A program made the translations under genes and the position numbers. From positions 4,356,525-4,420,524 of the forward strand of contig NZ_CP012159.1 in the NCBI RefSeq assembly GCF_001189295.1: a stretch of DNA of 64,000 nt. Reading direction: 5' to 3'. Below the pieces are notes generated by a model. That model worked only from the letters and a program-made list of their open reading frames with translations, had not been told where the DNA came from and searched no databases. Of this stretch, positions 38,536 through 49,142 are shown piece after piece. The stretch comes from Chondromyces crocatus (lineage in GTDB: Bacteria > Myxococcota_A > Polyangia > Polyangiales > Polyangiaceae). Every line of letters starts with the position of its first letter. Positions within the stretch are counted from its first letter, which is position 1.

Positions 38536-39258
38536 TCAGCGGCGGCTGATGGCCGTCATCTGCGTGGCGCGATACCCCCCCATGTCGAAGCGGCCTTGCA
38601 TGCCAGCGTAGACGAAGGTGCTGAGGGAGCGATCCTCGAGCAGCCGGTCGCCGCGTGGGCCCTCGGGGTTCTCCCACATGAACATGGTGAGATCGGCGCC
38701 GATCATCGGGCCGATCGCGACGCTGTCGCTCAGCCGCATGTCGAGGCCGAGGTTCACCCTGGCGATCTGGAAACCATGGGTGAGCGTGTTGTCGTTCAGC
38801 CCGCCCTCCGGGATCCGCCAGAGCATGCGGTAGCCCGCGCCGACCGTGAGGTGCGGATCGATGCGCTGGTACGGGAGGAGGTGGAACGTCGCCTGCGCGC
38901 CGGCGGTCATGCCGTGCACCTCGGTGCGGGTGCGCGCCGACGGCGTGTCGAAGGTGAAGTTCTGGTACTGCGAGTACAGCCCGAAGCCGAAGCTGGGCAC
39001 GGCGCGGTAGCCGATGCCGAGGCCGACCCCGAGACCTGCGCCCGCGGTGTCGCTCACCGGGCTCCCCGAGGCGATGTCACCGAAGCCTTGCGTGTAGCCC
39101 ACGTCGATGCCGAGCTCGGCGGCGTTGACGGGAGCGCGCACGGGTGAGCGCAGATAGGTCGGTCGAAGCTCCTCGTTCACGGGCTGGGCGAGGGCCGTGC
39201 CGGCCGCGGCCACGGTGAGCGCGGCGCTCGCGAAAGCGATCCCAAACGTTGCATTCAT
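38536..39258 (-). CDS. Small outer-membrane beta-barrel protein
   Basis: A 240-residue protein with a clean signal peptide (ALTVAAAGTALA). The mature part has alternating aromatic strands (FGFGLYSQYQNFTF, PHLTVGAGYRMLW, STFVYAGMQGRFDM), typical of an eight- to ten-stranded barrel. No specific family assigned. Its ATG sits just after a purine-rich stretch (GGAAAGCAGCG) in a plausible spacing. Confidence 0.6.
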   Translation of the reverse strand: MNATFGIAFASAALTVAAAGTALAQPVNEELRPTYLRSPVRAPVNAAELGIDVGYTQGFGDIASGSPVSDTAGAGLGVGLGIGYRAVPSFGFGLYSQYQNFTFDTPSARTRTEVHGMTAGAQATFHLLPYQRIDPHLTVGAGYRMLWRIPEGGLNDNTLTHGFQIARVNLGLDMRLSDSVAIGPMIGADLTMFMWENPEGPRGDRLLEDRSLSTFVYAGMQGRFDMGGYRATQMTAISRR

Positions 39259-39599
39259 CGCTGCTTTCCCCTTGATCGGAGGCGCTGAACTGGGAGCGCC
39301 GTGTCGCCCGGGGAGAGCATCGCGTATGCCAGGGGCGCGCGAGCAGGAGGTTCGCGCTACGGCCTGGGCGGGCACGCACGATCGACCTCGCGCGCCCTCG
39401 CGATCGAGGGTGGGCGGAGAAGTGCGCACGGCGAGCGCAGGGTGGGCGCGACCCGCGCGGGACGTGGACGCTGGGCGGAAAGCCGAGGTGAAACCTGGGG
39501 TTCGCATCCGTCCCGCCCCTTCGCAGCGCCATGTCGATTCCGTTCCTGGGAGAGGAGTGCTTTGCAACCGCGGGCACCTGGGCGAGCATCCCCGCGACC

Positions 39600-40367
<768 letters not shown>

Positions 40368-40398
40368 ACCGCGGACCGGCGACGCTCCGTTCGGCGGC

Positions 40399-42003
40399 TC
40401 AGCGGCAGAACGGGGCGAGGTCTCGGGAGCCCACGTCGCAGGCAGGACGGGCCACCTCGGTCGCCTCCGCTGCGCGCCCCTGGTTCGTGAGCATGACGGC
40501 GAGCATGCGCCGCATCTCCACATCGAGCTTCCGATCCGGGTAGTGCAGCCGCAGCGCCCCTTGCTTGGAGAGGCCCTGCCGCAGGTAGGCCTCTCGCTCC
40601 TTGGTGCCACCGTCGTCCTGGGGCTGCAGGGCGGCGAGGTAATACACGTACGGATCCTCGGGGAACCGGCTGATCAACTCGCTCACGGGCTGGGACGCGA
40701 ACTTCTTGTCGAAGTCGTCCTTGGTGAGGAACTCTCCCTGGAACGCGCCTTCGTAGGTCGGGCGCAGGAGCGCCGCCTGCCAGATGGCGAAGGCGTAGAG
40801 CATCACGCCCACGCCGGTGAGGGTGAGCGCCGCGCGACCGAAGCGTGGCGTCGGCCTGTCGCGCGGCCAGAGGCGGAGGAGGATGGCTCCCGCGACGGCG
40901 CCCGCCAGGGCACCACCGAGGTGCGCTGCGAAGTCGACCTTGCCGGACGAGCGGTGCGTCGCGAGCGGGATCAGCGACGGCACGAGCATCTGCATCAGGG
41001 GCATCGTCAGGGGAGCGCGGTCGCGCGCTGGCAGGCGATACGTCAGCACCAGCGCTCCTGCCAGGAGCCCCATGATCGCGCCGGACGCCCCCACGCCGAC
41101 GGCCGCCTCGCTGTTCCACATCAAGCTGGCCAGCGACCCGCCGAGCGCCCCGGCGAGGAAGAGGGGGACGAGCCACGCCCGACCGACGAACGACTCGAGC
41201 AGCGCAGCGCCCAGGAACAGCGCGACGCCGTTGAGCGCGAGGTGGAAGAGATCGCCGTGGAGGAGCGTGGCGGTGAGCACGCGATGCCACTCGCCGGCCC
41301 CGACGGTGAGTTCGCCGCGGAGACCGCCCAGGGTGATCAGCGTCGGCACGGACGAGCCGAGCAACCCCTTCGCCTCCGCGAGCACCGAGAGGCTCCCCGG
41401 CTGTCCGGGCCCGACGGCGTAGAGGTGCTGCGCCGCGAAGGCGAGCGCCAGGACGGCCAGCATCGCGCAGGTGACCACCGGCCGCCCACCCGCTCCGGTG
41501 GCGGCGACGGGCCCAGGCTCGTCACCAGGCTCCACGCGCGGCTCCGTCATCAGCTTGCGCATCTCGCGCTGCCGGAGGAAGCCCAGCGGCGCGCTCGACC
41601 ACGCCTCGCCCGTCGCGGGGACCAGGATCATCGCCGTCACCCCCACCTTGGCGAGCCCCGGGACGCGCTGCAGTGCCTTCAGGCGCGCTCGATCCTCTTC
41701 GGTGATCGACGAACGCACCTCGATGATCTGGATCCCGACGGGCAGCTTGGTCCCGTTCATGCGGCCGGTGAACTCGAGGCACCCCTTGCCGATCTCGACG
41801 AGGCGCTCGACCTCGATCGGCCATCGCTTCGACGCGTCCTCCTCGGCGTCGACGATGCAGAGCATCGAGAAGGCGTAGCCGTCGCCGTAAGTCAGCGCGA
41901 GATCGGCATGCTCCGAGAGCGGCGCCGCGATGTCCGGCAGACCGACGACGAAACCTTTGTCGGTGACGTGGCGGCGCGCGAGGTACGACGCGAAGGGCTC
42001 CAC
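40399..42003 (-). CDS. Rhomboid-family intramembrane serine protease
   Basis: A 534-residue protein. The N-terminal ~170 residues form a soluble domain with no recognised homologue. Six or so TM segments follow, with the catalytic dyad Ser307 in GVGASGAIMG and His361 in DFAAHLGGALAG, and HxxxN (HLALNG, residues 254-259) as the oxyanion-hole element. A C-terminal soluble tail of ~150 residues (helical, TPR-like YYLAALQPQDDG, MLAVMLTNQGRAAEA) is unusual. It cleaves membrane proteins within the bilayer; substrates are unknown. Confidence 0.87.
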   Translation of the reverse strand: MEPFASYLARRHVTDKGFVVGLPDIAAPLSEHADLALTYGDGYAFSMLCIVDAEEDASKRWPIEVERLVEIGKGCLEFTGRMNGTKLPVGIQIIEVRSSITEEDRARLKALQRVPGLAKVGVTAMILVPATGEAWSSAPLGFLRQREMRKLMTEPRVEPGDEPGPVAATGAGGRPVVTCAMLAVLALAFAAQHLYAVGPGQPGSLSVLAEAKGLLGSSVPTLITLGGLRGELTVGAGEWHRVLTATLLHGDLFHLALNGVALFLGAALLESFVGRAWLVPLFLAGALGGSLASLMWNSEAAVGVGASGAIMGLLAGALVLTYRLPARDRAPLTMPLMQMLVPSLIPLATHRSSGKVDFAAHLGGALAGAVAGAILLRLWPRDRPTPRFGRAALTLTGVGVMLYAFAIWQAALLRPTYEGAFQGEFLTKDDFDKKFASQPVSELISRFPEDPYVYYLAALQPQDDGGTKEREAYLRQGLSKQGALRLHYPDRKLDVEMRRMLAVMLTNQGRAAEATEVARPACDVGSRDLAPFCR

Positions 42004-42036
42004 GGCGGGGAGGCTACCAGCCGTGGTCGGGACCGC

Positions 42037-42513
42037 CTACCAGCGGTGGTACGCCGGGTGCCCCTCTTTCACCGCGACGAACGTCCCCTTGCACGTCGCG
42101 GTGATCTTGCCCCCCGCCTCCAGGGTCGCCTCCACGATCACGCGGTCGCCCTCGGTCTCGACCACCCGCGCGCGCAGGCGCATCGGGCCGAGGGGCGTCG
42201 GTCGCTTCAGCTTCACGTGGAAATCGGCGGTCACGGTGCAAGGAGGTGCCTCTTCTCCCCGCACCTGCATCAGGTGATGGGCCGCCGCCCAGTTGGAGTG
42301 GCAGTCGAGGAGCGCCCCGGTGATGCCGCCGTTGAGCATCCCCGCGAACGCCTGGTGGTGCTCCTCGGGGACGAAGTCGGCCACCAGCTCGTCGCCCTCG
42401 ACGCGGCTCTTGAGACGGAGCCCCTTCTCGTTGGCCGGACCGCAGCCGAAGCACATGTTGTTCGGTGCGTACCGATCCTGGAGGCTCTCGGGCGTGTTCG
42501 CGGTGGCGCTCAT
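42037..42513 (-). CDS. PaaI-type hotdog thioesterase
   Basis: A 158-residue hotdog protein. Residues ~45-75 (HHQAFAGMLNGGITGALLDC) carry the Asn/Gly loop and Asp of PaaI-family thioesterases, followed by VTADFHVKLKRPTPLG. An N-terminal NNMCFGCGPANEKGLRL Cys motif is common in this branch. It starts 2 bp after the sucA stop, so it is co-transcribed with the 2-oxoglutarate dehydrogenase gene; perhaps it hydrolyses a wayward acyl-CoA. Confidence 0.82.
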   Translation of the reverse strand: MSATANTPESLQDRYAPNNMCFGCGPANEKGLRLKSRVEGDELVADFVPEEHHQAFAGMLNGGITGALLDCHSNWAAAHHLMQVRGEEAPPCTVTADFHVKLKRPTPLGPMRLRARVVETEGDRVIVEATLEAGGKITATCKGTFVAVKEGHPAYHRW

Positions 42514-42515
42514 GC

Positions 42516-45452
42516 TCAGCTCCCGAAGGCCTCGTCGACGAGCATCTTCTGCTCGATCAGGTGGGCGGCCTTCGAGCCCGTCGCCGGGCTCGCGCTCGGC
42601 GCGCGGCCCGCGCAGCTCAGAGGGAAACGGTCCCCGAGGATCTGCGGCAGCACGGCGTTGATGTAGTACCAGCCGCCGTAGTTGAGCGGCTCCTCTTGCA
42701 CCCAGACGAGCTTCGTCCCGTCCTTGTACGACGCGAGGGCCTGCACCAGCTCGTCGTTGATCGGGTAGAGCTGCTCCAGCCGCAGGATCGCCACGTCGTT
42801 CGCCTTGCGCTCGTCGCGTGCGATGGCGAGGTCGTAGTAGACCTTGCCCGAGCAGAGCAGGATCTTGCGGATCTCCGTCGGATCCACGCCGCCCGTGTCG
42901 GGCAGCACGCGGTGGAAGCGCCCTTCCGAGAGATCCTTCAGCGTCGACACCGGGCGGTGCGGCCCCTTCGAACTCGCTGCCACGCGGAGCAGGCTCTTCG
43001 GCGTGAAGATCACGAGCGGCTTCCTCCAGGGCCGGTGCACCTGGCGTCGCAGCGCGTGGAAGAGCTGCGCGGGCGTGGTCAGGTTGCAGACCTGGACGTT
43101 GTCCTCGGCGCTGTTCTGGAGGAAGCGCTCCATGCGGGCGCTGGAGTGCTCGGGCCCCTGACCTTCGTAGCCGTGCGGCAGGTAGAGCACGAGGCCCGAC
43201 AGCCGGTGCCACTTGTCCTCGCTCGACGTGAGGAACTGATCGATGATCACCTGCGCCCCGTTCAGGAAGTCGCCGAACTGCGCCTCCCAGATCACGAGCC
43301 CGTCGGGATGATCGAGGCTGTACCCGAGGTCGAAGCCCAGCACGCCGGCCTCGCTCAGCGGGCTGTTGAACACCTCGAACCGAGCGGGCCACTCGGCCAC
43401 CTGGCCCAGCGGCGCGAAGCGGTCCCCGGTCTCCACGTCGGACAGCACCGCGTGGCGGTGGCTGAACGTACCGCGCTGGGCGTCCTGACCCGAGATGCGC
43501 ACCGACGCCTTCTCGGAGAGCAGCGAGGCGTAGGCGAGCATCTCGCCCGTACCCCAGTCGAAGCTCTCTCCAGCGATGAGTCGCTCGTGTCGCGCGTTGA
43601 GCAGCGGCAGCACCTTCGGATGCGCCTTGAAGCCGGCCGGCAGCACCAGCGTCTGCTCGGAGAGCGCGATCAGCTTCTCGGCGGGGACGGCCGTGTCCAC
43701 CTCCGGCGTCGCCGCATCCGGCCCGCCACGGTAGCTCGTCCACACGCCTGCCATCGAGTAGGTGACCGGCGCGAAGCCCTTCTGCTTCACCTCGTCGAGC
43801 GCCGTCGTCAGCACCTCGCGGCGCTTCTTCACGAGCTCCTCGGCCGCGGCCTCCGTCACCTGACCCATCTCGACCAGGCGCTGCACGTAGGCCTGGCGCA
43901 CCGTCGGCTTCTTGTCGATCGCCTGGTACATCTTCGGCTGCGTGAAACGCGGCTCGTCGCCCTCGTTATGGCCGTACTTGCGGTAGCAGTACATGTCGAT
44001 GACCACGTCCTTGCCGAAGCGCTGACGCCAGTCGATCGCAAGCTGCGCCACGTGGGTCACCGCCTCCGGGTCCTCACCGTTCACGTGGAACACGGGCACC
44101 TTGAGCATGCGCACGATGTCCGACGCGTAGCGCGTCGAGCGCGACTCGTGCGGCATCGTGGTGAAGCCGACCTGGTTGTTCACGATCACGTGGACCGTGC
44201 CGCCCGTCGCGTAGCCGTCGAGGCTCATCATGTTGAGCGTCTCGGCCACGACGCCCTGCCCGATGAAGGCCGCGTCGCCGTGGATCAGGAGCGGCATCAC
44301 CTGGCGGCGCGTCTCCTCCGCGTTCCCTTCCTGCGTGAGCAGCCGGTCTTGCTTGGCGCGCGTGCGCCCCTCGACGACCGGGTTCACGAACTCCAGGTGG
44401 CTCGGGTTGAACGTCATCGTCAGGTGGACGTTGCGCCCGTTCTCGAGCTTGCGATCCGTCGAGTACCCGAGGTGGTACTTCACGTCGCCCGACCCGAGGT
44501 TCCGCTCGCCGTCCTTGTCCTCGAACGCCGCGAAGATCTCCCGGATGCTCTTGTCCATGATGTTGACGAGCACGTTGAGCCGGCCGCGGTGCGCCATGCC
44601 CATCACGATCTCGCGCACGTCGTGATCGCCGCTGTGCTCGATGAGCAGGTCGAGCAGCGGGATCAGGCTCTCGGCGCCCTCCAGCGAGAAGCGCTTCGTC
44701 CCGGCGCCGTACGACACGTGGATGAACTGCTCGAAGATCTCCGCGTCGCTGAGCTTCGTCAGGATGCGGAGCTGCTTCTCCCGGTCGATCTGCAGCCGGT
44801 TGCGCGTCGACTCCATCTGCTGCTGGAGCCAGTTCCGCTCCTCGGGCACCTCGATGAAGTTGAACTCCACGCCGATGGTGCGGCAGTACGTCTCGGAGAG
44901 GTGCTGGATGATCTCCCGCAGCGTGAGCACCGGCGGGACGCCGGCGATGTCGCCGGTGGGGAAGGGCTTGTCGAGATCTTCGATGCTGAGCCCGAAGTTC
45001 GTGAGATCGAGCTCGGGCGGCGCGCCCGGCGGCCGGTTCAGCGGATCGAGGTGGGCGAACAGGTGACCGCGCACGCGGTAAGCGTTCATCAGCGCGTAGG
45101 CACGCGCTTGCAGCGCACCCTGGGCGAGCACCTGCAGATCGCGCGTCGTGTCCGCGGCGGGGTACTGGCTGAGCGTCTTCGCGAAGGCCGTCTCCAGCTC
45201 GCGCGCCTGAGCGTCGTTCGAGGTTTTCTGCGGCTCCTCCCGGCCGGCGGCGGCGGCAGCGGGCGCCGTGGCGCGCCGCTGCGCCACGGAGAGTGTCGGA
45301 CCGGCTCCGTTGCCATGGCCATTGCCATGACCGTTCGCGCCGTTCGCCTCGAAGAAGGCGCGCCAGCTGGGGTCGACCGACGCCGGGTTCTCCACGAACT
45401 GTGCGTAGAGTTCCTCGACGAAACCTGCATTGACTCCGAAATCAAGCTGCAT
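42516..45452 (-). CDS. sucA: 2-oxoglutarate dehydrogenase E1 component
   Basis: A 978-residue thiamine-diphosphate enzyme. It has the E1 N-terminus (FVEELYAQFVENPASVDPSWR), a His/Gly/Asn-rich spacer (NGHGNGHGNGAG) not seen in the E. coli enzyme (933 aa), and then the core: GMAHRGRLNVL, the ThDP/Mg motif GDAAFIGQGVVAE, VNNQVGFTT, and the C-terminal LLCSGKVYYDL. It decarboxylates 2-oxoglutarate in the TCA cycle; sucB is not in the window. ATG 45452 is well placed; the upstream region is shared with pgi and contains strong inverted repeats. Confidence 0.93.
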   Translation of the reverse strand: MQLDFGVNAGFVEELYAQFVENPASVDPSWRAFFEANGANGHGNGHGNGAGPTLSVAQRRATAPAAAAAGREEPQKTSNDAQARELETAFAKTLSQYPAADTTRDLQVLAQGALQARAYALMNAYRVRGHLFAHLDPLNRPPGAPPELDLTNFGLSIEDLDKPFPTGDIAGVPPVLTLREIIQHLSETYCRTIGVEFNFIEVPEERNWLQQQMESTRNRLQIDREKQLRILTKLSDAEIFEQFIHVSYGAGTKRFSLEGAESLIPLLDLLIEHSGDHDVREIVMGMAHRGRLNVLVNIMDKSIREIFAAFEDKDGERNLGSGDVKYHLGYSTDRKLENGRNVHLTMTFNPSHLEFVNPVVEGRTRAKQDRLLTQEGNAEETRRQVMPLLIHGDAAFIGQGVVAETLNMMSLDGYATGGTVHVIVNNQVGFTTMPHESRSTRYASDIVRMLKVPVFHVNGEDPEAVTHVAQLAIDWRQRFGKDVVIDMYCYRKYGHNEGDEPRFTQPKMYQAIDKKPTVRQAYVQRLVEMGQVTEAAAEELVKKRREVLTTALDEVKQKGFAPVTYSMAGVWTSYRGGPDAATPEVDTAVPAEKLIALSEQTLVLPAGFKAHPKVLPLLNARHERLIAGESFDWGTGEMLAYASLLSEKASVRISGQDAQRGTFSHRHAVLSDVETGDRFAPLGQVAEWPARFEVFNSPLSEAGVLGFDLGYSLDHPDGLVIWEAQFGDFLNGAQVIIDQFLTSSEDKWHRLSGLVLYLPHGYEGQGPEHSSARMERFLQNSAEDNVQVCNLTTPAQLFHALRRQVHRPWRKPLVIFTPKSLLRVAASSKGPHRPVSTLKDLSEGRFHRVLPDTGGVDPTEIRKILLCSGKVYYDLAIARDERKANDVAILRLEQLYPINDELVQALASYKDGTKLVWVQEEPLNYGGWYYINAVLPQILGDRFPLSCAGRAPSASPATGSKAAHLIEQKMLVDEAFGS

Positions 45453-45489
45453 TGGGACGCCTTGCAAATAACGCGAGACGGACTCGCGT

Positions 45490-45524
45490 GCCAGACCGGA
45501 AGTTGACTCGAATGCCGGTCTGGC
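45490..45524. promoter_or_regulatory. Perfect 10-bp inverted repeat between sucA and pgi
   Basis: GCCAGACCGG and CCGGTCTGGC flank a 15-nt spacer in the 147-bp divergent intergenic region. It could be an operator bound by a dimeric regulator controlling both genes. A hairpin is possible but lies in neither gene's coding part. Confidence 0.55.
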
Positions 45525-45569
45525 GCCGAGGCACGGGTTGTCAAGGTCTCGGCCGACGTTTTCCGGGCC

Positions 45570-45591
45570 TGTACCGACCGGTCGGGGTACA
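45570..45591. promoter_or_regulatory. Second palindromic element next to the pgi start
   Basis: TGTACC and GGTACA arms enclose a self-complementary GACCGGTC, just 8 bases before the pgi ATG. Its position, overlapping the likely ribosome-binding region, would suit a repressor site or translational control. Confidence 0.4.
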
Positions 45592-45599
45592 ACGGGCCC

Positions 45600-47198
45600 A
45601 TGGCCCTGGACCGTTTCGACCGCTTCCGCGACCTCTTGATTCACGCGCCAGCCCTGGGTTTCTGGCTCGATGTCAGCCGGATTCGTTTCGACGAGGGGTT
45701 CTTCGAGCGAATGGCGCCGCGCATCCAGGATGCTCTGCGCCGCATGGCCGATCTCGAGGCGGGCGCCGTCGCCAACCCGGACGAGCAGCGCCGCGTCGGC
45801 CATTACTGGCTGCGCGCTCCTGCGCTCGCGCCCACCCCCGAGATCCGCGGCGACATCGAGCGCACCCTGGCCCGCGTCCTCGCGTTCGCCTCCGACATCC
45901 ACGCCGCTCACCTCCGGCCCGAGCGCGCGGCCCGCTTCCGCCGCCTCCTCGTGGTCGGCATCGGCGGCTCGGCGCTCGGTCCTCAGCTCGCGGCGGCAGC
46001 CCTCGGCTCACCGGCAGACCGGATGGTCCCTCACTTCTTCGACAACACCGATCCGGATGGCTTCGATCGTGTCCTCGACGCCATCGGCGACGACCTCGGC
46101 GCCACGCTCGCCGTCATCATTTCCAAGTCGGGCGGCACCAAGGAGACCCGCAACGGCATGCTCGCCCTCGAGGCTGCGTACCGGCGTCTCGGCCTGACCC
46201 TCGGCGCCCACGCCGTCGCCGTCACCGGGGAGGACAGCGCGCTCGATCGCTACGCGACCGAGAACGGCTTTCTCGCGCGCTTCCCCATGTGGGACTGGGT
46301 TGGCGGACGCACCAGCGAGCTCAGCGCCGTTGGTCTCCTCCCCGCCGCGCTCCAGGGCCTCGACATCCAGGCGTTGCTCGCCGGTGCCGCCGACATGGAT
46401 GACCTCACCCGCACCGCGGAGCCCCTCGAGAACCCTGCCGCCCTGCTCGCCCTTGCCTGGTACAGCGCCACGGGCGGCGCTGGCCGCAAGGACATGGTCA
46501 TCCTGCCCTACAAGGACCGGCTGGAGCTGTTCTCCCGCTACCTGCAGCAGCTCGTCATGGAGTCGCTCGGCAAGCAGCATGATCTCGACGGCCGCGAGGT
46601 CTGGCAGGGCATCGCCGTCTACGGCAACAAGGGCTCGACCGACCAGCACGCTTACGTGCAGCAGCTCCGTGACGGTGTCGACAACTTCTTCGCCACCTTC
46701 ATCGAGGTCCTCCGCGATCACGCGCCCGGGCGTCGTCACGACGAGGTCGAGCCTGGCGTCACCGCGGGCGACTACCTCTCGGGCTTCCTCCAGGGCACCC
46801 GGAGCGCTCTCACCGATCGCGGCCGCGAGTCGATCACCGTCACCATCGAGGCGATGGGCCCCCGCGCGCTGGGCATGCTCATCGCCCTCTACGAGCGCGC
46901 CGTCGGCCTCTACGCCTGGCTCGTCAACATCAACGCCTACCACCAGCCCGGCGTCGAGGCCGGCAAGAAGGCGGCGCAGGAGGTGATCAGCTTGCAAGGG
47001 CAGGTGCTCGCGGCGCTCTCCAGGCACCCTGGCCGCGCGATGACCGTGCAAGAAGTCGCTGCCGCTGCTGGCGCCGACGATCCCGAGCCGGTCTTCTGGA
47101 TCCTCCGCCGCCTCGCCGCGAACCCGGAGCGTGGTGTCGTCCGCGAGGTGCCCCCGGGAGGATCGATCTTCGACGCGACCTACCGCATCACCGGCTAG
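45600..47198 (+). CDS. pgi: Glucose-6-phosphate isomerase
   Basis: A 532-residue PGI. The sugar-phosphate loop ([16 protein letters not shown]) and the signature around the active-site Glu/His ([27 protein letters not shown]) are intact. The last ~60 residues form a winged-helix-like segment ([20 protein letters not shown]) that resembles an HTH, as in several bacterial PGI of this branch. It interconverts glucose-6-P and fructose-6-P. It is divergent from sucA, linking glycolysis and TCA genes through a shared regulatory region. Confidence 0.92.
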   Translation: MALDRFDRFRDLLIHAPALGFWLDVSRIRFDEGFFERMAPRIQDALRRMADLEAGAVANPDEQRRVGHYWLRAPALAPTPEIRGDIERTLARVLAFASDIHAAHLRPERAARFRRLLVVGIGGSALGPQLAAAALGSPADRMVPHFFDNTDPDGFDRVLDAIGDDLGATLAVIISKSGGTKETRNGMLALEAAYRRLGLTLGAHAVAVTGEDSALDRYATENGFLARFPMWDWVGGRTSELSAVGLLPAALQGLDIQALLAGAADMDDLTRTAEPLENPAALLALAWYSATGGAGRKDMVILPYKDRLELFSRYLQQLVMESLGKQHDLDGREVWQGIAVYGNKGSTDQHAYVQQLRDGVDNFFATFIEVLRDHAPGRRHDEVEPGVTAGDYLSGFLQGTRSALTDRGRESITVTIEAMGPRALGMLIALYERAVGLYAWLVNINAYHQPGVEAGKKAAQEVISLQGQVLAALSRHPGRAMTVQEVAAAAGADDPEPVFWILRRLAANPERGVVREVPPGGSIFDATYRITG

Positions 47199-47225
47199 CG
47201 CCCTGGCGCCGCCTGGAGCCGGCCC

Positions 47226-47266
47226 GAGGCGCGACGCCTCATTCACACGGCAGGGGCACGCGCCCC
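47226..47266 (+). terminator. Two small hairpins downstream of pgi
   Basis: GAGGCG-CGA-CGCCTC (47226-47240), then GGGGC-ACGC-GCCCC, both in the 199-bp gap between pgi and a converging gene. No T-tract. Probable transcription end signals. Confidence 0.45.
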
Positions 47267-47397
47267 CGCCGCCCCGCCGAGCCAAGCTCGTCGGGGCCAC
47301 ACCACCCCGCGATCCACGCGGGAAATCAGGCATGTCTCGCCGCTTCGGGCCTGACGTCGTTGCATCGAGAAGCGGACGAAGTTTCCGGTCGTGTGCA

Positions 47398-48264
47398 TCA
47401 GAACCGCACGCGCACGCCACCGCCCTGCGGACCCATCGTGAATTCCGGCAGCGTCACCCGGGGCGTCACCTGGGCCTTCTGCGGGATGTCGTCGCGCACC
47501 CAGACCGGTTTGTTCGACAGCAAGCCTGCGACGAGCAGCACCGCACCCGTCACCTGGGCGACTCCATCGAAGAGCAGCAACATGCCGAGCGGCCCGTCAT
47601 GTCGTCCCCCGATTCCCGCGTCGGGGGCGGTGGCCATCGTGATGAAGGGGCCTGCGAGCGGAACGAACAGCGGGAGGTGATCGCTGGCCCCGCGCTCTCC
47701 CATGGTGACGATGGTCCCCCCCGTCAGCGCGGCGACGAGGTATGCGGTGCCCAGCAGCGCGCCTCCGCTGATCACGAGCGGCCTGCTGACCGTCGTCTCC
47801 AGGCGGTACCCAGGCGGCGGAGGCACCCTCTCCCGGTAGGGCAGCGTGCGCGGGAACGCCGCGGGTTCCATGTAGACGGGCGGGTACGGGTAGGGGAAGG
47901 GGGCGCCATGGCCGCCGCCGGGAGGCACGGGAGGGCCGTAGTCGCCTGACGGTGGCGCAGCAGCAGGTGGCCCCTCCTGCAGCGCTGTCTCTGAACGCGG
48001 ATCACCCGGCACCGGCGCGTGAGGCCCTGGTCCCCCGGGTTGCGCTTGCGGTGGCTGTGCTTGCGGTGGCTGTGCTTGCGGTGGCTGTGCTTGCGGCGGC
48101 TGCGCTTGCGGCGGCTGCGCTTGCGGCGGCTGCGCTTGCGGCGGCTGCGCCTGAGGCACCTGCGCCTGAGGCACCTGCGCAGCGGCCGATGCTGGCAACC
48201 AGGGCACGCCGGCGAGCGCGGCGAGGGACACGAGCCTGCGGAGCATCTTCACGGGACCTCTCAT
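47398..48264 (-). CDS. Proline-rich membrane protein, tandem paralog 1
   Basis: A 288-residue exported protein. The signal (LVSLAALAGVPWLPASAAAQ) precedes a 50-residue PPQAQ repeat encoded by ten 15-bp units. The second half has the family core: RxLVISGGALLGTAYLV, a loop, LPLFVPLAGPFITM and VTGAVLLVAGLLSN, three hydrophobic helices, ending VRVRF. The same core recurs in the three genes behind it (48294, 49143, 50081). ATG 48264 is chosen; a longer GTG start lies in a sequence that duplicates the tail of the neighbouring gene. Function unknown. Confidence 0.6.
   Translation of the reverse strand: MRGPVKMLRRLVSLAALAGVPWLPASAAAQVPQAQVPQAQPPQAQPPQAQPPQAQPPQAQPPQAQPPQAQPPQAQPGGPGPHAPVPGDPRSETALQEGPPAAAPPSGDYGPPVPPGGGHGAPFPYPYPPVYMEPAAFPRTLPYRERVPPPPGYRLETTVSRPLVISGGALLGTAYLVAALTGGTIVTMGERGASDHLPLFVPLAGPFITMATAPDAGIGGRHDGPLGMLLLFDGVAQVTGAVLLVAGLLSNKPVWVRDDIPQKAQVTPRVTLPEFTMGPQGGGVRVRF
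48035..48185. repeat. 15-bp in-frame microsatellite-like repeat (PPQAQ)
   Basis: About ten copies of a 15-bp unit (GGCTGTGCTTGCGGT with variants) encode repeated PPQAQ in the overlapping gene. A multiple of three, so length changes keep the frame. Confidence 0.75.
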
Positions 48265-48293
48265 CCTCACTCGGAACTGCCAGCGCACCGCGC

Positions 48294-49142
48294 TCAGAAC
48301 TGCCAGCGCACCGAACCTCCGCCGAACCCGAGCTGAACTTCCGGGCGGAGCGCGACGTCGAGCGCTGTCTCTCGTGACGCATGCCCCTGGCGCTTCAGGT
48401 AAACGTCTTCATGCGCGAACGCTGCGGCCAGGAGGAGAACCCCCAGCGTCTGCATCACCCCGTCGGCGGCGAGCCAGAACGCCCCGGCGCGCTCGGCGCC
48501 GAGTGTCTCGATCGCGATGAACGGCCCCGCCACCGGGATCAGCAGCGGGGCGGTTCGGCCGTCTTGTTCTCCCGAGAGCAGCGTGATCGTCGCGACGGTG
48601 AGCGAAAACAGGTAGGGCGTCCCCAGCGTGAGCAGCCCCGCCAGCCCCAAGGCACGACTCGGGCGCGTCGCCAGGGCGTACCCCTGAGGGATCGGATCTC
48701 CCGGCTCGTAGTCCATCGTGGGGGGGTTGAGCCACGTGGGCAGCCCTCGCCGCGCATCCGGCGCATACCAGATGGGCGGTGGCGGGGCGGGCCATCTCCC
48801 CTGTGCCTGAGCGGCCGGCGTCCCTGTCCCGGGTGGTACGGCAGGCCAACCTCCCTGCGAGGGCGCGGATGACCACCCTGGCGGAGGCTGTGCCCCGGGC
48901 CACCCTGGCGGAGGCTGTGCCCCGGGCCACCCTGGCGGAGGCTGTGCCCCGGGCCACCCTGGCGGAGGCTGCGGCGCCGGCCAACCTCCCGCTGGTGGCG
49001 GCGGGGTCGCGCCGGGAGCAGCGGGGGGTGGAGCGGTCGGCGCCTGGGCCGGGCTCGACTGTGCCCTCGCGTGGGACGACGCGAGCACGATCGCGCAGCT
49101 CACGGCCATCGACCAGGTCAGGCCGAGCAAGGGAGCGCGCAT
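48294..49142 (-). CDS. Proline-rich membrane protein, tandem paralog 2
   Basis: A 282-residue paralog of the adjacent genes. Signal peptide (CAIVLASSHARAQ), then a Pro/Gly/Trp-rich region of four PPPGWPGAQ-type nonapeptide repeats encoded by a 27-bp unit, then the core: IPQGYALATRPSRALGLAGL, LLIPVAGPFIAIETL and GVLLLAAAFAHEDVY. The G-Y-A-L/P-L-A-G-P-F motif is shared by all four copies. Its last codon lies 29 bp before the start of the following gene. Confidence 0.6.
   Translation of the reverse strand: MRAPLLGLTWSMAVSCAIVLASSHARAQSSPAQAPTAPPPAAPGATPPPPAGGWPAPQPPPGWPGAQPPPGWPGAQPPPGWPGAQPPPGWSSAPSQGGWPAVPPGTGTPAAQAQGRWPAPPPPIWYAPDARRGLPTWLNPPTMDYEPGDPIPQGYALATRPSRALGLAGLLTLGTPYLFSLTVATITLLSGEQDGRTAPLLIPVAGPFIAIETLGAERAGAFWLAADGVMQTLGVLLLAAAFAHEDVYLKRQGHASRETALDVALRPEVQLGFGGGSVRWQF

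Noticed and set aside
42465..45506. A 1,013-codon open frame on the plus strand opposite sucA
   Set aside because: It mirrors sucA in a third-position GC-rich genome; its protein is low-complexity and matches nothing, whereas sucA is certain.
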